The notes beneath the pieces were generated by a model. It saw only the letters and a program-made list of their open reading frames with translations. It was not told the origin of the DNA and ran no database searches. A stretch of 64,000 nucleotides of DNA, taken from the NCBI GenBank assembly GCA_902763885.1, contig CACWTU010000006.1:124001-188000 (forward strand). The letters run 5' to 3'. This stretch comes from an uncultured Bacteroidales bacterium (GTDB lineage Bacteria > Bacteroidota > Bacteroidia > Bacteroidales > Bacteroidaceae). Below are positions 18,827 through 27,192 of the stretch, in pieces. The translations under genes were made by a program, and so were the position numbers. Numbering within the stretch: position 1 is the first letter of the stretch; each line of letters begins with the position of its first letter.

Positions 18827-19996
18827 TTAATCCAATTCAACCTCTACCTCTTCCATATCATCATCAAGATCGTCTTCTGGCAGGTCATCAAAGTCAAATT
18901 CAAAGTCGGCACCCGCCGCAACAAGTTCATTATGGAGTTCACCGGCATCCTTTGAGCGGTGTACTATATGCTCAGTCTTCCAGGTAGCGTCAAGTTTGTT
19001 GCTCTCACTGTTCAGCTCCTTCCAAAGTATATCCTTGAGCTGCTGCAGCCCCAAACCGCTTACTCCCGATATGAACACATGCGGAATATCGGCCGGAAGA
19101 TTAGGCTCCAGCATGGACATAAGCTCCTCATCTATAAGGTCACATTTGGTTATGGCCAGTACACACTGCTTATCCAGCATCTCAGGATTGAACTGTGCAA
19201 GCTCATTAAGCAAGATATCGTATTCACGCTTAATGTCATCAGTATCACCGGGAACCATGAACAGCAGCAATGAGTTACGCTCTATGTGACGCAGGAAACG
19301 GAGCCCAAGCCCCTTACCCTCACTTGCTCCCTCAATGATACCGGGTATATCGGCCATAACGAATGACTTGCCTTCACGGTATGATACTATACCCAGGTTA
19401 GGCTCCAGCGTAGTGAACGGATAGTTTGCAATCTTGGGTTTGGCAGCCGATATGGCTGAAAGCAGTGTTGACTTACCAGCATTGGGGAATCCCACCAGAC
19501 CCACATCAGCCAGCAGCTTAAGTTCCAGCACCACCATCTGCTCCTGAGCAGGTTCTCCCGGCTGGGCAAACCTGGGAGCCTGACGTGTGGCTGTGCGGAA
19601 ATGCCAGTTACCCAATCCGCCACGACCGCCCTTGAGCAGCACAATCTCCTGGCCGTCATCAGTTATGTCACAAAGATACTCTCCGGTCTCAGCATCATAA
19701 GCCACAGTGCCGCAGGGAACCTCAATGATGACATCCTTGCCGTCCTTGCCAAAACATTTGTTGCTGCCGCCGTTCCCGCCGTTCTCAGCAAACGCATGGC
19801 GCTCATAGCGCAGATGCAGCAGAGTCCAGTAGTTGCGGTTACCCTTAAGGATAACACTGCCGCCCTTGCCGCCATCACCGCCGTCAGGACCACCGTTGGG
19901 TATATATTTATCGTGACGCAGATGTGCCGATCCCCTACCGCCCTTGCCTGAGCGGCAGAATATCTTAACGTAATCTACAAAATTGCTTTCTGCCAT
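18827..19996 (-). CDS. obg: GTPase Obg
   Basis: 389 residues. The glycine-rich Obg fold covers about 1-160 ([25 protein letters not shown]). The G domain has G1 GFPNAGKST at 169-177, DIPG, and TKCD for guanine recognition. The tail is acidic ([20 protein letters not shown]). Obg acts in 50S assembly and stress signalling. It is last in the hpt-adk-obg series, 18 bp past adk. Confidence 0.96.
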   Translation of the reverse strand: MAESNFVDYVKIFCRSGKGGRGSAHLRHDKYIPNGGPDGGDGGKGGSVILKGNRNYWTLLHLRYERHAFAENGGNGGSNKCFGKDGKDVIIEVPCGTVAYDAETGEYLCDITDDGQEIVLLKGGRGGLGNWHFRTATRQAPRFAQPGEPAQEQMVVLELKLLADVGLVGFPNAGKSTLLSAISAAKPKIANYPFTTLEPNLGIVSYREGKSFVMADIPGIIEGASEGKGLGLRFLRHIERNSLLLFMVPGDTDDIKREYDILLNELAQFNPEMLDKQCVLAITKCDLIDEELMSMLEPNLPADIPHVFISGVSGLGLQQLKDILWKELNSESNKLDATWKTEHIVHRSKDAGELHNELVAAGADFEFDFDDLPEDDLDDDMEEVEVELD

Positions 19997-20014
19997 ATTA
20001 AACTGAAAGGTGGC

Positions 20015-20584
20015 TTATAAAGAGGCCACCTTATCTATAATTTCCTGAATCATCTTGTCCTTGTCACCCTTAAAGGTAAACTCGGACAGCACCCCTTCCT
20101 TCTTGAACCATTCTATAAGAGGATGAGTCTGGGTGTAGTAAACATTGAAACGCTTCTTTATTGTCTCCTCATTATCATCAGAACGGCCTTCAATCTTGGC
20201 GCGGTTGAGAAGGCGCTCCATCAGCACATCCTCACTGACAATAAGATTAAGTGTAACTGATATCTTCTCACCACGTTCCTGAAGCATCTCCTTAAGAGCC
20301 TTGGCCTGAACTATTGTACGGGGGAATCCGTCAAAGATTACGCCCGGACCTTCACGCATTGTATCATATACATCGGCAAGCATATCAATAATAAGGTCAT
20401 CAGGTATAAGCTGTCCTTTCTCAATATACCTCTCGGCCACCTTGCCAAGCTCTGTTCCCTCTCTTATCTCAGCACGCAGCACATCGCCGGTAGAGATATG
20501 GTTATAACCGAATTTCTCAACCAGGGCTGCACTATAAGTCCCTTTTCCTGAACCTGGAGCACCAAATATTACTATGTTGTCCAT
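20015..20584 (-). CDS. adk: adenylate kinase
   Basis: 189 residues. P-loop GAPGSGKGT at 8-16, then HISTGDVLRAEI and the DGFPRT motif. It is the short form with a reduced LID, as in many Bacteroidetes. It interconverts ATP + AMP and 2 ADP. It sits between hpt and obg with gaps under 20 bp, matching a nucleotide-salvage operon. Confidence 0.95.
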   Translation of the reverse strand: MDNIVIFGAPGSGKGTYSAALVEKFGYNHISTGDVLRAEIREGTELGKVAERYIEKGQLIPDDLIIDMLADVYDTMREGPGVIFDGFPRTIVQAKALKEMLQERGEKISVTLNLIVSEDVLMERLLNRAKIEGRSDDNEETIKKRFNVYYTQTHPLIEWFKKEGVLSEFTFKGDKDKMIQEIIDKVASL

Positions 20585-20598
20585 TATATACTTTGTTT

Positions 20599-21135
20599 TT
20601 ATTTTACAATCTGATAAATATCACGTGAGTTTCTGCCAAATCCGTCATAATCAAGGCCATATCCCACAATAAAGCCGTTGGGTATTTTCAATGCCAGATA
20701 TTTGAGCCTAAGGTCAACCTTAAGTTTGTCAGGCTTGCACAGCAAGGCGCACACCTCTACTGATGCCGCGCCCTTCTCTGCCAGAGAATCCAGTACGTCA
20801 CGCATGGTATAGCCGGTATCCACGATATCCTCAACTATTATCACATGGCGGCCCTCAACAGACTCCTGCAGACCCATAAGTTCCTTAATCTTTCCGGTAG
20901 TATCTGTACCTGAGTACGATGCCACCTTTACGAATGATACGTTACAAGGTACTGCCACGTTCTTGAGCAGATCTGCCGCAAACATGAAAGATCCGTTCAG
21001 GATGCACAGAAACAGAGGTGTCTTACCCTCATAATCACGGTTAATATCTGATGCAATTCTCTTGATTTCCTTCTGAATCTCCTCTTCCCTGATGAAAGGA
21101 GTGAATATTCTGTCCTTAACCTGAATGGTTTCCAT
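20599..21135 (-). CDS. hpt: hypoxanthine phosphoribosyltransferase
   Basis: 178 residues. The PRPP-binding loop is VEDIVDTGYT at 101-110, with FVKVASYSG upstream and the C-terminal base-binding region around FIVGYGLDYDGFGRN. It converts hypoxanthine or guanine plus PRPP to IMP or GMP. First in hpt-adk-obg. A cluster of purine and nucleobase permeases lies a few kb downstream, which fits a salvage theme. Confidence 0.95.
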   Translation of the reverse strand: METIQVKDRIFTPFIREEEIQKEIKRIASDINRDYEGKTPLFLCILNGSFMFAADLLKNVAVPCNVSFVKVASYSGTDTTGKIKELMGLQESVEGRHVIIVEDIVDTGYTMRDVLDSLAEKGAASVEVCALLCKPDKLKVDLRLKYLALKIPNGFIVGYGLDYDGFGRNSRDIYQIVK

Positions 21136-21249
21136 AAACGAGTACTTAAATTATGCGAATATACTTAAAAAATGTGACGTATAAAGGAGCATCATCCCAT
21201 TTTTATGAGTCACTCTTACAAGAATAGCCGTTTTTTAACAAAATAAACG

Positions 21250-21257
21250 TACATTTG
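21250..21257 (+). promoter_or_regulatory. -7 element upstream of nnrD
   Basis: TACATTTG matches TAnnTTTG, 18 bp before the ATG at 21275. No clear -33 element is visible. Confidence 0.45.
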
Positions 21258-21274
21258 CCAAGTACAATTGCCAA

Positions 21275-22177
21275 ATGATGGACCTATCATACATAGATGA
21301 GACCAGGCAGATGCTTGAAAAACTGCTTCCGGCAGAGAAAATCAAGACTGTCAATGAGGACTACATAAAGGGGCTGCTTAAAAGACGTGACCCTAAAGCC
21401 CACAAAGGGATTTTTGGTCATGCCCTGCTTTATGCAGGTAGCCCGGGTATGGCCGGAGCCGCCGTTCTCTCAACCAAGGCTTGCATGCGTTCAGGCGTAG
21501 GTCTGCTTACGGTATGCACCCCGGCTGCCAACAATGACATACTCCAGATATCCGTCCCGGAGGCAATGGTCACCCACACTGATGATATGTACGCATCATC
21601 AGACCTGGGCCGATACACAGCCATTGGCGCCGGCCCCGGATTGGGCACGGGAGAGTCTCAGACTGCACTTTTGGACAAGATGCTCAAAAACGCCACCTGC
21701 CCTATGGTGCTTGATGCCGATGCCCTGAACATCATCTCACAGAAATGTTATCTGCTTGATTACGTACCGTCAGGCTCAGTCATCACGCCCCACCCGGGCG
21801 AGCTGGCCCGTCTTACAGGTAAAGCCGATGACTGGGTACAGATGGCAGGCAAGGCCATAGAACTGGCACGCCACACAGGCATCACAGTGGTAGTGAAAGG
21901 GGCACCCACAGTGACTGTATTGCCTGATTGCACCGCCTTAATCAACACCACGGGCAATGCAGGAATGGCAACCGCAGGCTCCGGTGATGTACTTACCGGA
22001 ATAGTCTTGGCTCTACTTGCACAGGGATACAGTGCAGACCAAGCCTCTGTCATTGCAGTATATGTACACGGATCAGCCGGTGACTGCGCCGCTATGGCAC
22101 TGAGCCAGACCGCCATGACATCGGCCGACATAATATCCAACCTGCCAAACGCTTGGCTTAAATTGGAACAGCTATGA
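21275..22177 (+). CDS. nnrD: ADP-dependent NAD(P)H-hydrate dehydratase, stand-alone domain
   Basis: 300 residues. HKGIFGHALLYAGSPGMAGA, the DADALN motif, TPHPGELARL and the catalytic NAGMATAGSGDVLTG identify the YjeF C-terminal (dehydratase) domain, which repairs hydrated NAD(P)H. Bacteroidales usually have a ~500-residue bifunctional protein with an N-terminal epimerase domain; that domain is absent. The first ~40 residues look like the interdomain linker. It overlaps the next gene by 4 bp. Confidence 0.9.
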   Translation: MMDLSYIDETRQMLEKLLPAEKIKTVNEDYIKGLLKRRDPKAHKGIFGHALLYAGSPGMAGAAVLSTKACMRSGVGLLTVCTPAANNDILQISVPEAMVTHTDDMYASSDLGRYTAIGAGPGLGTGESQTALLDKMLKNATCPMVLDADALNIISQKCYLLDYVPSGSVITPHPGELARLTGKADDWVQMAGKAIELARHTGITVVVKGAPTVTVLPDCTALINTTGNAGMATAGSGDVLTGIVLALLAQGYSADQASVIAVYVHGSAGDCAAMALSQTAMTSADIISNLPNAWLKLEQL

Positions 22178-23268
22178 AAATGAATATCATCAAATCAACC
22201 CTTCTCATGGGCCTGGCTTTAGGCTTTATGCCTATTGCCGCGCAGGGGACATCGGCCCCGTATAGCCCAGGTATAACCCAGGATGCCGTTTCATACTGGC
22301 TCCCCAAGACAAGACTCACAGTAACCGTGACCACACGCAAGAGCACTTTCATACCTGGTGAGTTCTCCCGTTATGCCGAGCGCTATCTCAGGATGAACAA
22401 TGTAAAGGACAAAGCAGAGGAGATTTGGGAAATAACCTCAGTTGAAATCACGCCATCAGGCATTCCTGATAAGGAAAAGCTTTACACACTCACCTTCCCC
22501 GCCAAAGGCAAAAGGCCATATTTTGAGCTAACCGACCAAGGCATTCTTGCAGCCGTAAACACACAGGCTCAGAAAGAAGACGCCCCCATTGCCGCCAAAC
22601 CGGCTACAACCCAGCCTGCAGTGAAAAAGATAAATCCGCAGGACTACATGACTGAGGAGATTCTCATGGCAGGCTCAAGCGCCAAGATGGCAGAACTGGT
22701 AGCCAAGGAGATCTACAACATACGTGAGAGCCGCAACGCCATCACCCGCGGTCAGGCAGACTTTGTGCCTACTGACGGAGAATCACTCAAGTTCATGCTG
22801 GAATCACTCAATGAACAGGAATCTGCCCTGCTTACCCTATTCAGCGGTACATCTGAGACTGAAGATCATATATTTACCATTAATGTTACCCCGGATGCTC
22901 CTATCACCAAGGAGATATTGTTCCGGTTCTCAAGCAAGTTGGGTGTACTACAAGTTGATAATCTGGCGGGCGAACCAGTCTGGATTGACATAAATGACAA
23001 GAAGATGCTGGATAGTTACACTGCCCCTGCCAGCACTGGCAAATCAGGCAAAAATGTAAAGAGCACTGCCCAGTTCCTCTATTACCGTATTCCTGGACGG
23101 GCTACTGTTAACGTCTATAACAACCGCCTCAGTTTTACCGAGCAGGATATTCAGATTGCACAGTTCGGTAATGTGGAAGTGATTTCATCAACAATCATGG
23201 GCAAGAACGCTGACACAAAGATTGTTTTTGACACCACCACAGGAAACGTAAAAAGCATCAACGAGTAA
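22174..23268 (+). CDS. secreted DUF4831 family protein
   Basis: 364 residues with a signal peptide (about 1-24, ending IAAQG). SYWLPKTRLTVTVTTRKSTF followed by PGEFSRYAERYL is characteristic of the Bacteroidales DUF4831 family. A Thr/Pro/Ala-rich linker splits it near residue 150. The function of the family is unknown. It starts inside the nnrD stop (ATGA) and is followed by a hairpin terminator. Confidence 0.75.
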   Translation: MKMNIIKSTLLMGLALGFMPIAAQGTSAPYSPGITQDAVSYWLPKTRLTVTVTTRKSTFIPGEFSRYAERYLRMNNVKDKAEEIWEITSVEITPSGIPDKEKLYTLTFPAKGKRPYFELTDQGILAAVNTQAQKEDAPIAAKPATTQPAVKKINPQDYMTEEILMAGSSAKMAELVAKEIYNIRESRNAITRGQADFVPTDGESLKFMLESLNEQESALLTLFSGTSETEDHIFTINVTPDAPITKEILFRFSSKLGVLQVDNLAGEPVWIDINDKKMLDSYTAPASTGKSGKNVKSTAQFLYYRIPGRATVNVYNNRLSFTEQDIQIAQFGNVEVISSTIMGKNADTKIVFDTTTGNVKSINE

Positions 23269-23293
23269 CGGCAATCACCCTCATAAAAAGCAT

Positions 23294-23323
23294 CAGGGCG
23301 GCTCCATAACTGGAACCGCCCTG
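23294..23323. terminator. bidirectional terminator hairpin
   Basis: CAGGGCGGCTCCA and TGGAACCGCCCTG pair (one mismatch) around loop TAAC, between the convergent DUF4831 and permease genes. The better T run is on the minus strand. Confidence 0.75.
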
Positions 23324-23350
23324 ACTATTTAACTCCGTAATGTTATCCGT

Positions 23351-24700
23351 TCAATCTATAAGCAAGGCATAACGCAGTATGAACAGGATTGCAAGAATCC
23401 ACGTCATCAGGTTAATCTTCTTGAACTTACCGCAGATAGCGTTCAGGACCACGTATGAAATCATACCCATCATGATACCATCAGAAATACTGTATGCCAG
23501 AGGCATCATGATCATGCAGATGTAAGCAGGGATACTCTCTGAGAAATCATTGAAATCAACATCAAGTATTGATGACATCATCATCACACCTACTAAAATC
23601 AGAGCAGGAGCTGTGGCAGCTGACGGAATTGCAGTGAACAGCGGAGCAAAGAACAAAGCTATTGCAAAGCAAACCGCAACCGTAAATGATGTCAGACCTG
23701 TACGGCCGCCTTCTGCCACACCCGATGCACTCTCCACATAAGTGGTAGTGGTGCTGGTTCCGAATATAGCGCCGGCAATGGTAGCCCAGGCATCGGCCAT
23801 AAGAACCTTCTTTACACCGGGAATGGTACCGTCCGGATTTATGGCATTAGCCTTCTTTGATACGCCGATAACAGTACCGATGGTATCAAACATATCAATG
23901 AACAGGAATGTGAACACCACAATCAGCATATCAGTAGTGAAGATGTTGTGCCACTCAAACTTACATAAGATAGGTGTCACTGACGGAACCTTGTCAACTA
24001 TACCGGTGAATACGGTAACAGCCTTCATACCCTTGTCAAGGTTATCATAATCAACAGGCTCCTGGAAGAACATGCCGACTATTGAAGTTAAAATGATACC
24101 TATCAGCATGGCGCCACGAATCTTAAGGATCATCAGTACTGATGTGATTACCAGACCGATGAGAGCTACAGCAGCAGTACCGTGCATAATATCACCGAGG
24201 CTGACAACCGTTCCACCGCCGCCTACAACGATATGAGCATTGTAAAGACCGATAAATGCTATGAACAGGCCAATACCGGCGCTCACAGCACTCTTCATAG
24301 CCTGGGGAATGGCATTGATAATAGCCTCACGTACATTAGTGACAGTCAATATCACAAAGATGATACCCTCAATCAGCACAGCAGTCAATGCAAACTGCCA
24401 GCTGTATCCCATAGTCAGGCATACCGTATATACAAAGAATGCGTTCAGACCCAGGCCGGGAGCCAGAGCATATGGTTTCTTTGCATATATAGCCATAATC
24501 AGAGTACCCACAATGGCTGCCAGTGCAGTAGCTGTAAACACAGCATCCTTAGGCATACCCATACCCTCCAGACTACTGAAAATACCCGGGTTTACGGCAA
24601 GGATATAAGCCATTGTAAGGAATGTGGTGATACCGGCCAGAATCTCAGTCTTTACGCTGTGCTTGGCAGGATCAAATCCTAGGATTTTCAGGAATGACAT
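23351..24700 (-). CDS. NCS2 family purine permease (AzgA/PbuG type)
   Basis: 449 residues, mostly membrane-spanning. The N-terminus (KTEILAGITTFLTMAYILAV) and ALAPGLGLNAFF are typical of the adenine/guanine/hypoxanthine branch of NCS2 permeases. It imports purine bases with protons. It lies 33 bp past the Tsx-like channel gene and appears co-transcribed with it and the uracil/xanthine permease. Confidence 0.9.
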   Translation of the reverse strand: MSFLKILGFDPAKHSVKTEILAGITTFLTMAYILAVNPGIFSSLEGMGMPKDAVFTATALAAIVGTLIMAIYAKKPYALAPGLGLNAFFVYTVCLTMGYSWQFALTAVLIEGIIFVILTVTNVREAIINAIPQAMKSAVSAGIGLFIAFIGLYNAHIVVGGGGTVVSLGDIMHGTAAVALIGLVITSVLMILKIRGAMLIGIILTSIVGMFFQEPVDYDNLDKGMKAVTVFTGIVDKVPSVTPILCKFEWHNIFTTDMLIVVFTFLFIDMFDTIGTVIGVSKKANAINPDGTIPGVKKVLMADAWATIAGAIFGTSTTTTYVESASGVAEGGRTGLTSFTVAVCFAIALFFAPLFTAIPSAATAPALILVGVMMMSSILDVDFNDFSESIPAYICMIMMPLAYSISDGIMMGMISYVVLNAICGKFKKINLMTWILAILFILRYALLID

Positions 24701-24733
24701 AACACTTGAATGTTATTGTTCAACAATCCGGAA

Positions 24734-25489
24734 TCAGAAATCCCACTTAACACCGATGCAGGGATTGCACTTGAACTCGTTGTATAAAGCAAAGTTATTA
24801 CTCAGCTCAACCTCGGCACCTATATTAAAGTTCGGGCAGTTAAAGAACTGGCCAACGTTATACCAGAGCTGAGGCTCTGAAATGAAGGTGATAGATTTAT
24901 CGCACTTGTCCTGATCAGCCCAACCATTATGCTTTTCACCCCAAATATCAGCAAAGCCTGAGAACTTGAGCCCCTCAATGCCAAACAGGTTGTTCATACC
25001 CCATACAAATGTCAGCTGCAGAGGAAGTTTGCTCTCTGTGAATTTGGTATTGAAAGTCTTGTACAGAAGCTCAATTGTGAAAGTATTTGAATAATCACCA
25101 TTGTGGAGTAAATACTCAACACCAACCAACCAGTTGTATGTAGGATAGCCCAGAGGAGCGTTGAACTCAACATGAGCGCTCAAATCGCCAAGACTTGAAT
25201 CTTCCCAGAAGTTAATTGAGCGTGCAATCTCAAAATAGCTGTTATATGCGCCGTATGTACCAGAATAAGGTTTGTCTCCATTCTCCTCAATGTCACGACG
25301 GGGACCAGTACTGTAATCATAGTCAACAAAGAAGAAAGTGCTACCCCAGCTGTCTGCCTTGAACATCTCGAGGGTTGAAGTAATGTTTTTACGATCCTTA
25401 CCGAAATCATAGAACACCTGTAAGTTTGTCTGTGCAAAAGCACCAACTGCAAGCAGGCTGAATCCTGCAAAAGCTACAATTTTTTTCAT
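24734..25489 (-). CDS. Tsx-like outer-membrane channel (DUF5020 family)
   Basis: 251 residues from the ATG at 25489; the signal peptide MKKIVAFAGFSLLAVGAFAQ fixes the start. The mature part is a series of amphipathic, aromatic-rich strands ending in Phe (GVKWDF), as in beta-barrels. NLQVFYDFGKDRKNITSTLEM resembles nucleoside-specific Tsx channels. Its position between two nucleobase permeases supports a role in passage of nucleosides or bases through the outer membrane. Confidence 0.75.
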   Translation of the reverse strand: MKKIVAFAGFSLLAVGAFAQTNLQVFYDFGKDRKNITSTLEMFKADSWGSTFFFVDYDYSTGPRRDIEENGDKPYSGTYGAYNSYFEIARSINFWEDSSLGDLSAHVEFNAPLGYPTYNWLVGVEYLLHNGDYSNTFTIELLYKTFNTKFTESKLPLQLTFVWGMNNLFGIEGLKFSGFADIWGEKHNGWADQDKCDKSITFISEPQLWYNVGQFFNCPNFNIGAEVELSNNFALYNEFKCNPCIGVKWDF

Positions 25490-25535
25490 ATCAAAACTTT
25501 TAGAGTTAATAAGAATATAATTAATGTATAATTGT

Positions 25536-26993
25536 TTATCCGTTGTACTTGGGATCGCTATGCAGCGGAACCTTGAACTCCTCAGGCAGATCCTGACCCT
25601 CTGCAGTTGCGCGCTTACCGCTTGCGTAATCACTTGTAAAGTGGAAGTCATTACCGGGCAGTACGGCATTCAGGATAATACCTACCAGAGCGGCAACAGC
25701 CAGACCTGACAGAGAAATCTTACCGAATGAGATATTGCCGGGACCAAAGCTAACGCCAATGGCCAGAACCAGTATCAGGGCGGCAATGAGCACGTTACGG
25801 TTATTTGTAAAGTCAACCTTGTTCTCAACCAGGTTACGTACACCTACAGCCGATATCATACCGTAGAGCACCAGAGAAACACCACCCACTGTTGCGGTAG
25901 GCATAGCGTAGATAATCTGGGCAAACTTGGGGCAGAATGAGAACACTATAGCCAGCAAAGCGGCAATACGTACCACCTTGGGGTCAAACACCTTGGTAAG
26001 GTTAAGCACACCCGTATTCTCACCGTATGTAGTGTTGGCGGGAGCACCGAACAGGGCAGCCAGTGCGGTAGCGCAGCCGTCACCCAAAAGAGTGCGGTGC
26101 AGACCGGGATCAGCAATGAAGTTACGGTTACAGGTTGATGAGATAGCGGCCACATCACCTATATGCTCAATCATGGTAGCAATGGCAATAGGCATGATGG
26201 TGATGATGGCAGTAGTAAGGAATGCGCCGTCAGGATTACTCACCACAGTACTCAGGCCCGTCCTGCTCCACTCAATGGGCCAGCCAAACCATTTGGCCTC
26301 AGCCACAGCAGAGAAATCAACCTGACCAAAGCATGCAGCCACGATGTATGAACCTATCACACCCAGTATGATAGGAATAATCTTAATCATACCCTTACCG
26401 AATATGTTGCAGATCAAAATAATCAGGATGGCAAGCAGTGCAATCCACCAGTTGCTCTGGCAGTTATTGATGGCACTTGATGAAAGGATAAGACCGATGG
26501 AGATGATGATAGGACCGGTCACTACCGGCGGGAAGAAACGCATAGTGCGGCGTACGCCGTAGAATTTGAACAGAGCGGACAGCACAAAGTAAAGCAGACC
26601 GGCACAGAACACACCTATGCATGCATATGTCAATGAAGCCGGAGCAAAACTTGCAATATACTCAGATTTGTCAATCTCTGACATTGCGTCAAACGCCTTT
26701 AGACTGAAGTTGGGGTCAAGGAACTTTGGGCCCATGCTTTTTACAGCCGTATAACCACCCAGGAATGCAAATGATGAACCCAGGAATGCGGGAACCTTCA
26801 TCTTTGTAAAGAAGTGGAAAACCAGAGTGCCTATACCTGCAAACAGCAGCGTAGCTGATACAGACAGGCCTGTAAGAAGCGGTACGAGAACCGTAGCACC
26901 AAACATTGCGAACATGTGCTGACATCCAAGCACAAACATCTTTCCCCCTCCAAGGGTACTGGCATCATAGATGCCATCCTGCTTTAACTCCAT
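25536..26993 (-). CDS. uracil/xanthine permease (NCS2, UraA/PbuX branch)
   Basis: 485 residues with about 12-14 helices. QHMFAMFGATVLVPLLTGLS at the start and the QTRENT-like NTTYGENTGVL segment are signatures of UraA-type nucleobase:cation symporters. Substrate is likely uracil or xanthine. First of a three-gene nucleobase-uptake cluster (this gene, Tsx-like channel, purine permease). Confidence 0.88.
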   Translation of the reverse strand: MELKQDGIYDASTLGGGKMFVLGCQHMFAMFGATVLVPLLTGLSVSATLLFAGIGTLVFHFFTKMKVPAFLGSSFAFLGGYTAVKSMGPKFLDPNFSLKAFDAMSEIDKSEYIASFAPASLTYACIGVFCAGLLYFVLSALFKFYGVRRTMRFFPPVVTGPIIISIGLILSSSAINNCQSNWWIALLAILIILICNIFGKGMIKIIPIILGVIGSYIVAACFGQVDFSAVAEAKWFGWPIEWSRTGLSTVVSNPDGAFLTTAIITIMPIAIATMIEHIGDVAAISSTCNRNFIADPGLHRTLLGDGCATALAALFGAPANTTYGENTGVLNLTKVFDPKVVRIAALLAIVFSFCPKFAQIIYAMPTATVGGVSLVLYGMISAVGVRNLVENKVDFTNNRNVLIAALILVLAIGVSFGPGNISFGKISLSGLAVAALVGIILNAVLPGNDFHFTSDYASGKRATAEGQDLPEEFKVPLHSDPKYNG

Positions 26994-27055
26994 GACTGTA
27001 AACTATTTAATTACGATTTAGTTACAATTTGTTGAGATATGTTGAATCGTGTTAG

Positions 27056-27063
27056 CAAAATTA
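27056..27063 (-). promoter_or_regulatory. -7 element of the nucleobase-uptake operon
   Basis: The minus strand reads TAATTTTG about 62 bp before the permease start. No canonical -33 was found. Confidence 0.45.
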
Positions 27064-27143
27064 ATCGGGGGTAAAAAAAAGGAAAAAAAATTGTCGTTCT
27101 TTTTTGATAATTGTTGATAACTTTTTGAATTTGGTTGAAAACC

Positions 27144-27173
27144 TTGTTTAAGTAAAAAAAAGGTGTACTTTTG
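27144..27173 (+). promoter_or_regulatory. malQ promoter
   Basis: TTG 27144-27146, a 19 bp spacer, TACTTTTG 27166-27173; start of transcription near 27180, leader about 13 nt. Confidence 0.7.
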
Positions 27174-27192
27174 TAGTCGCTAGAAAGGACAT

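Noticed and set aside
24182..24682. Plus-strand frame of 166 codons
   Set aside because: Antisense to the purine permease, whose membrane topology and motifs are clear.
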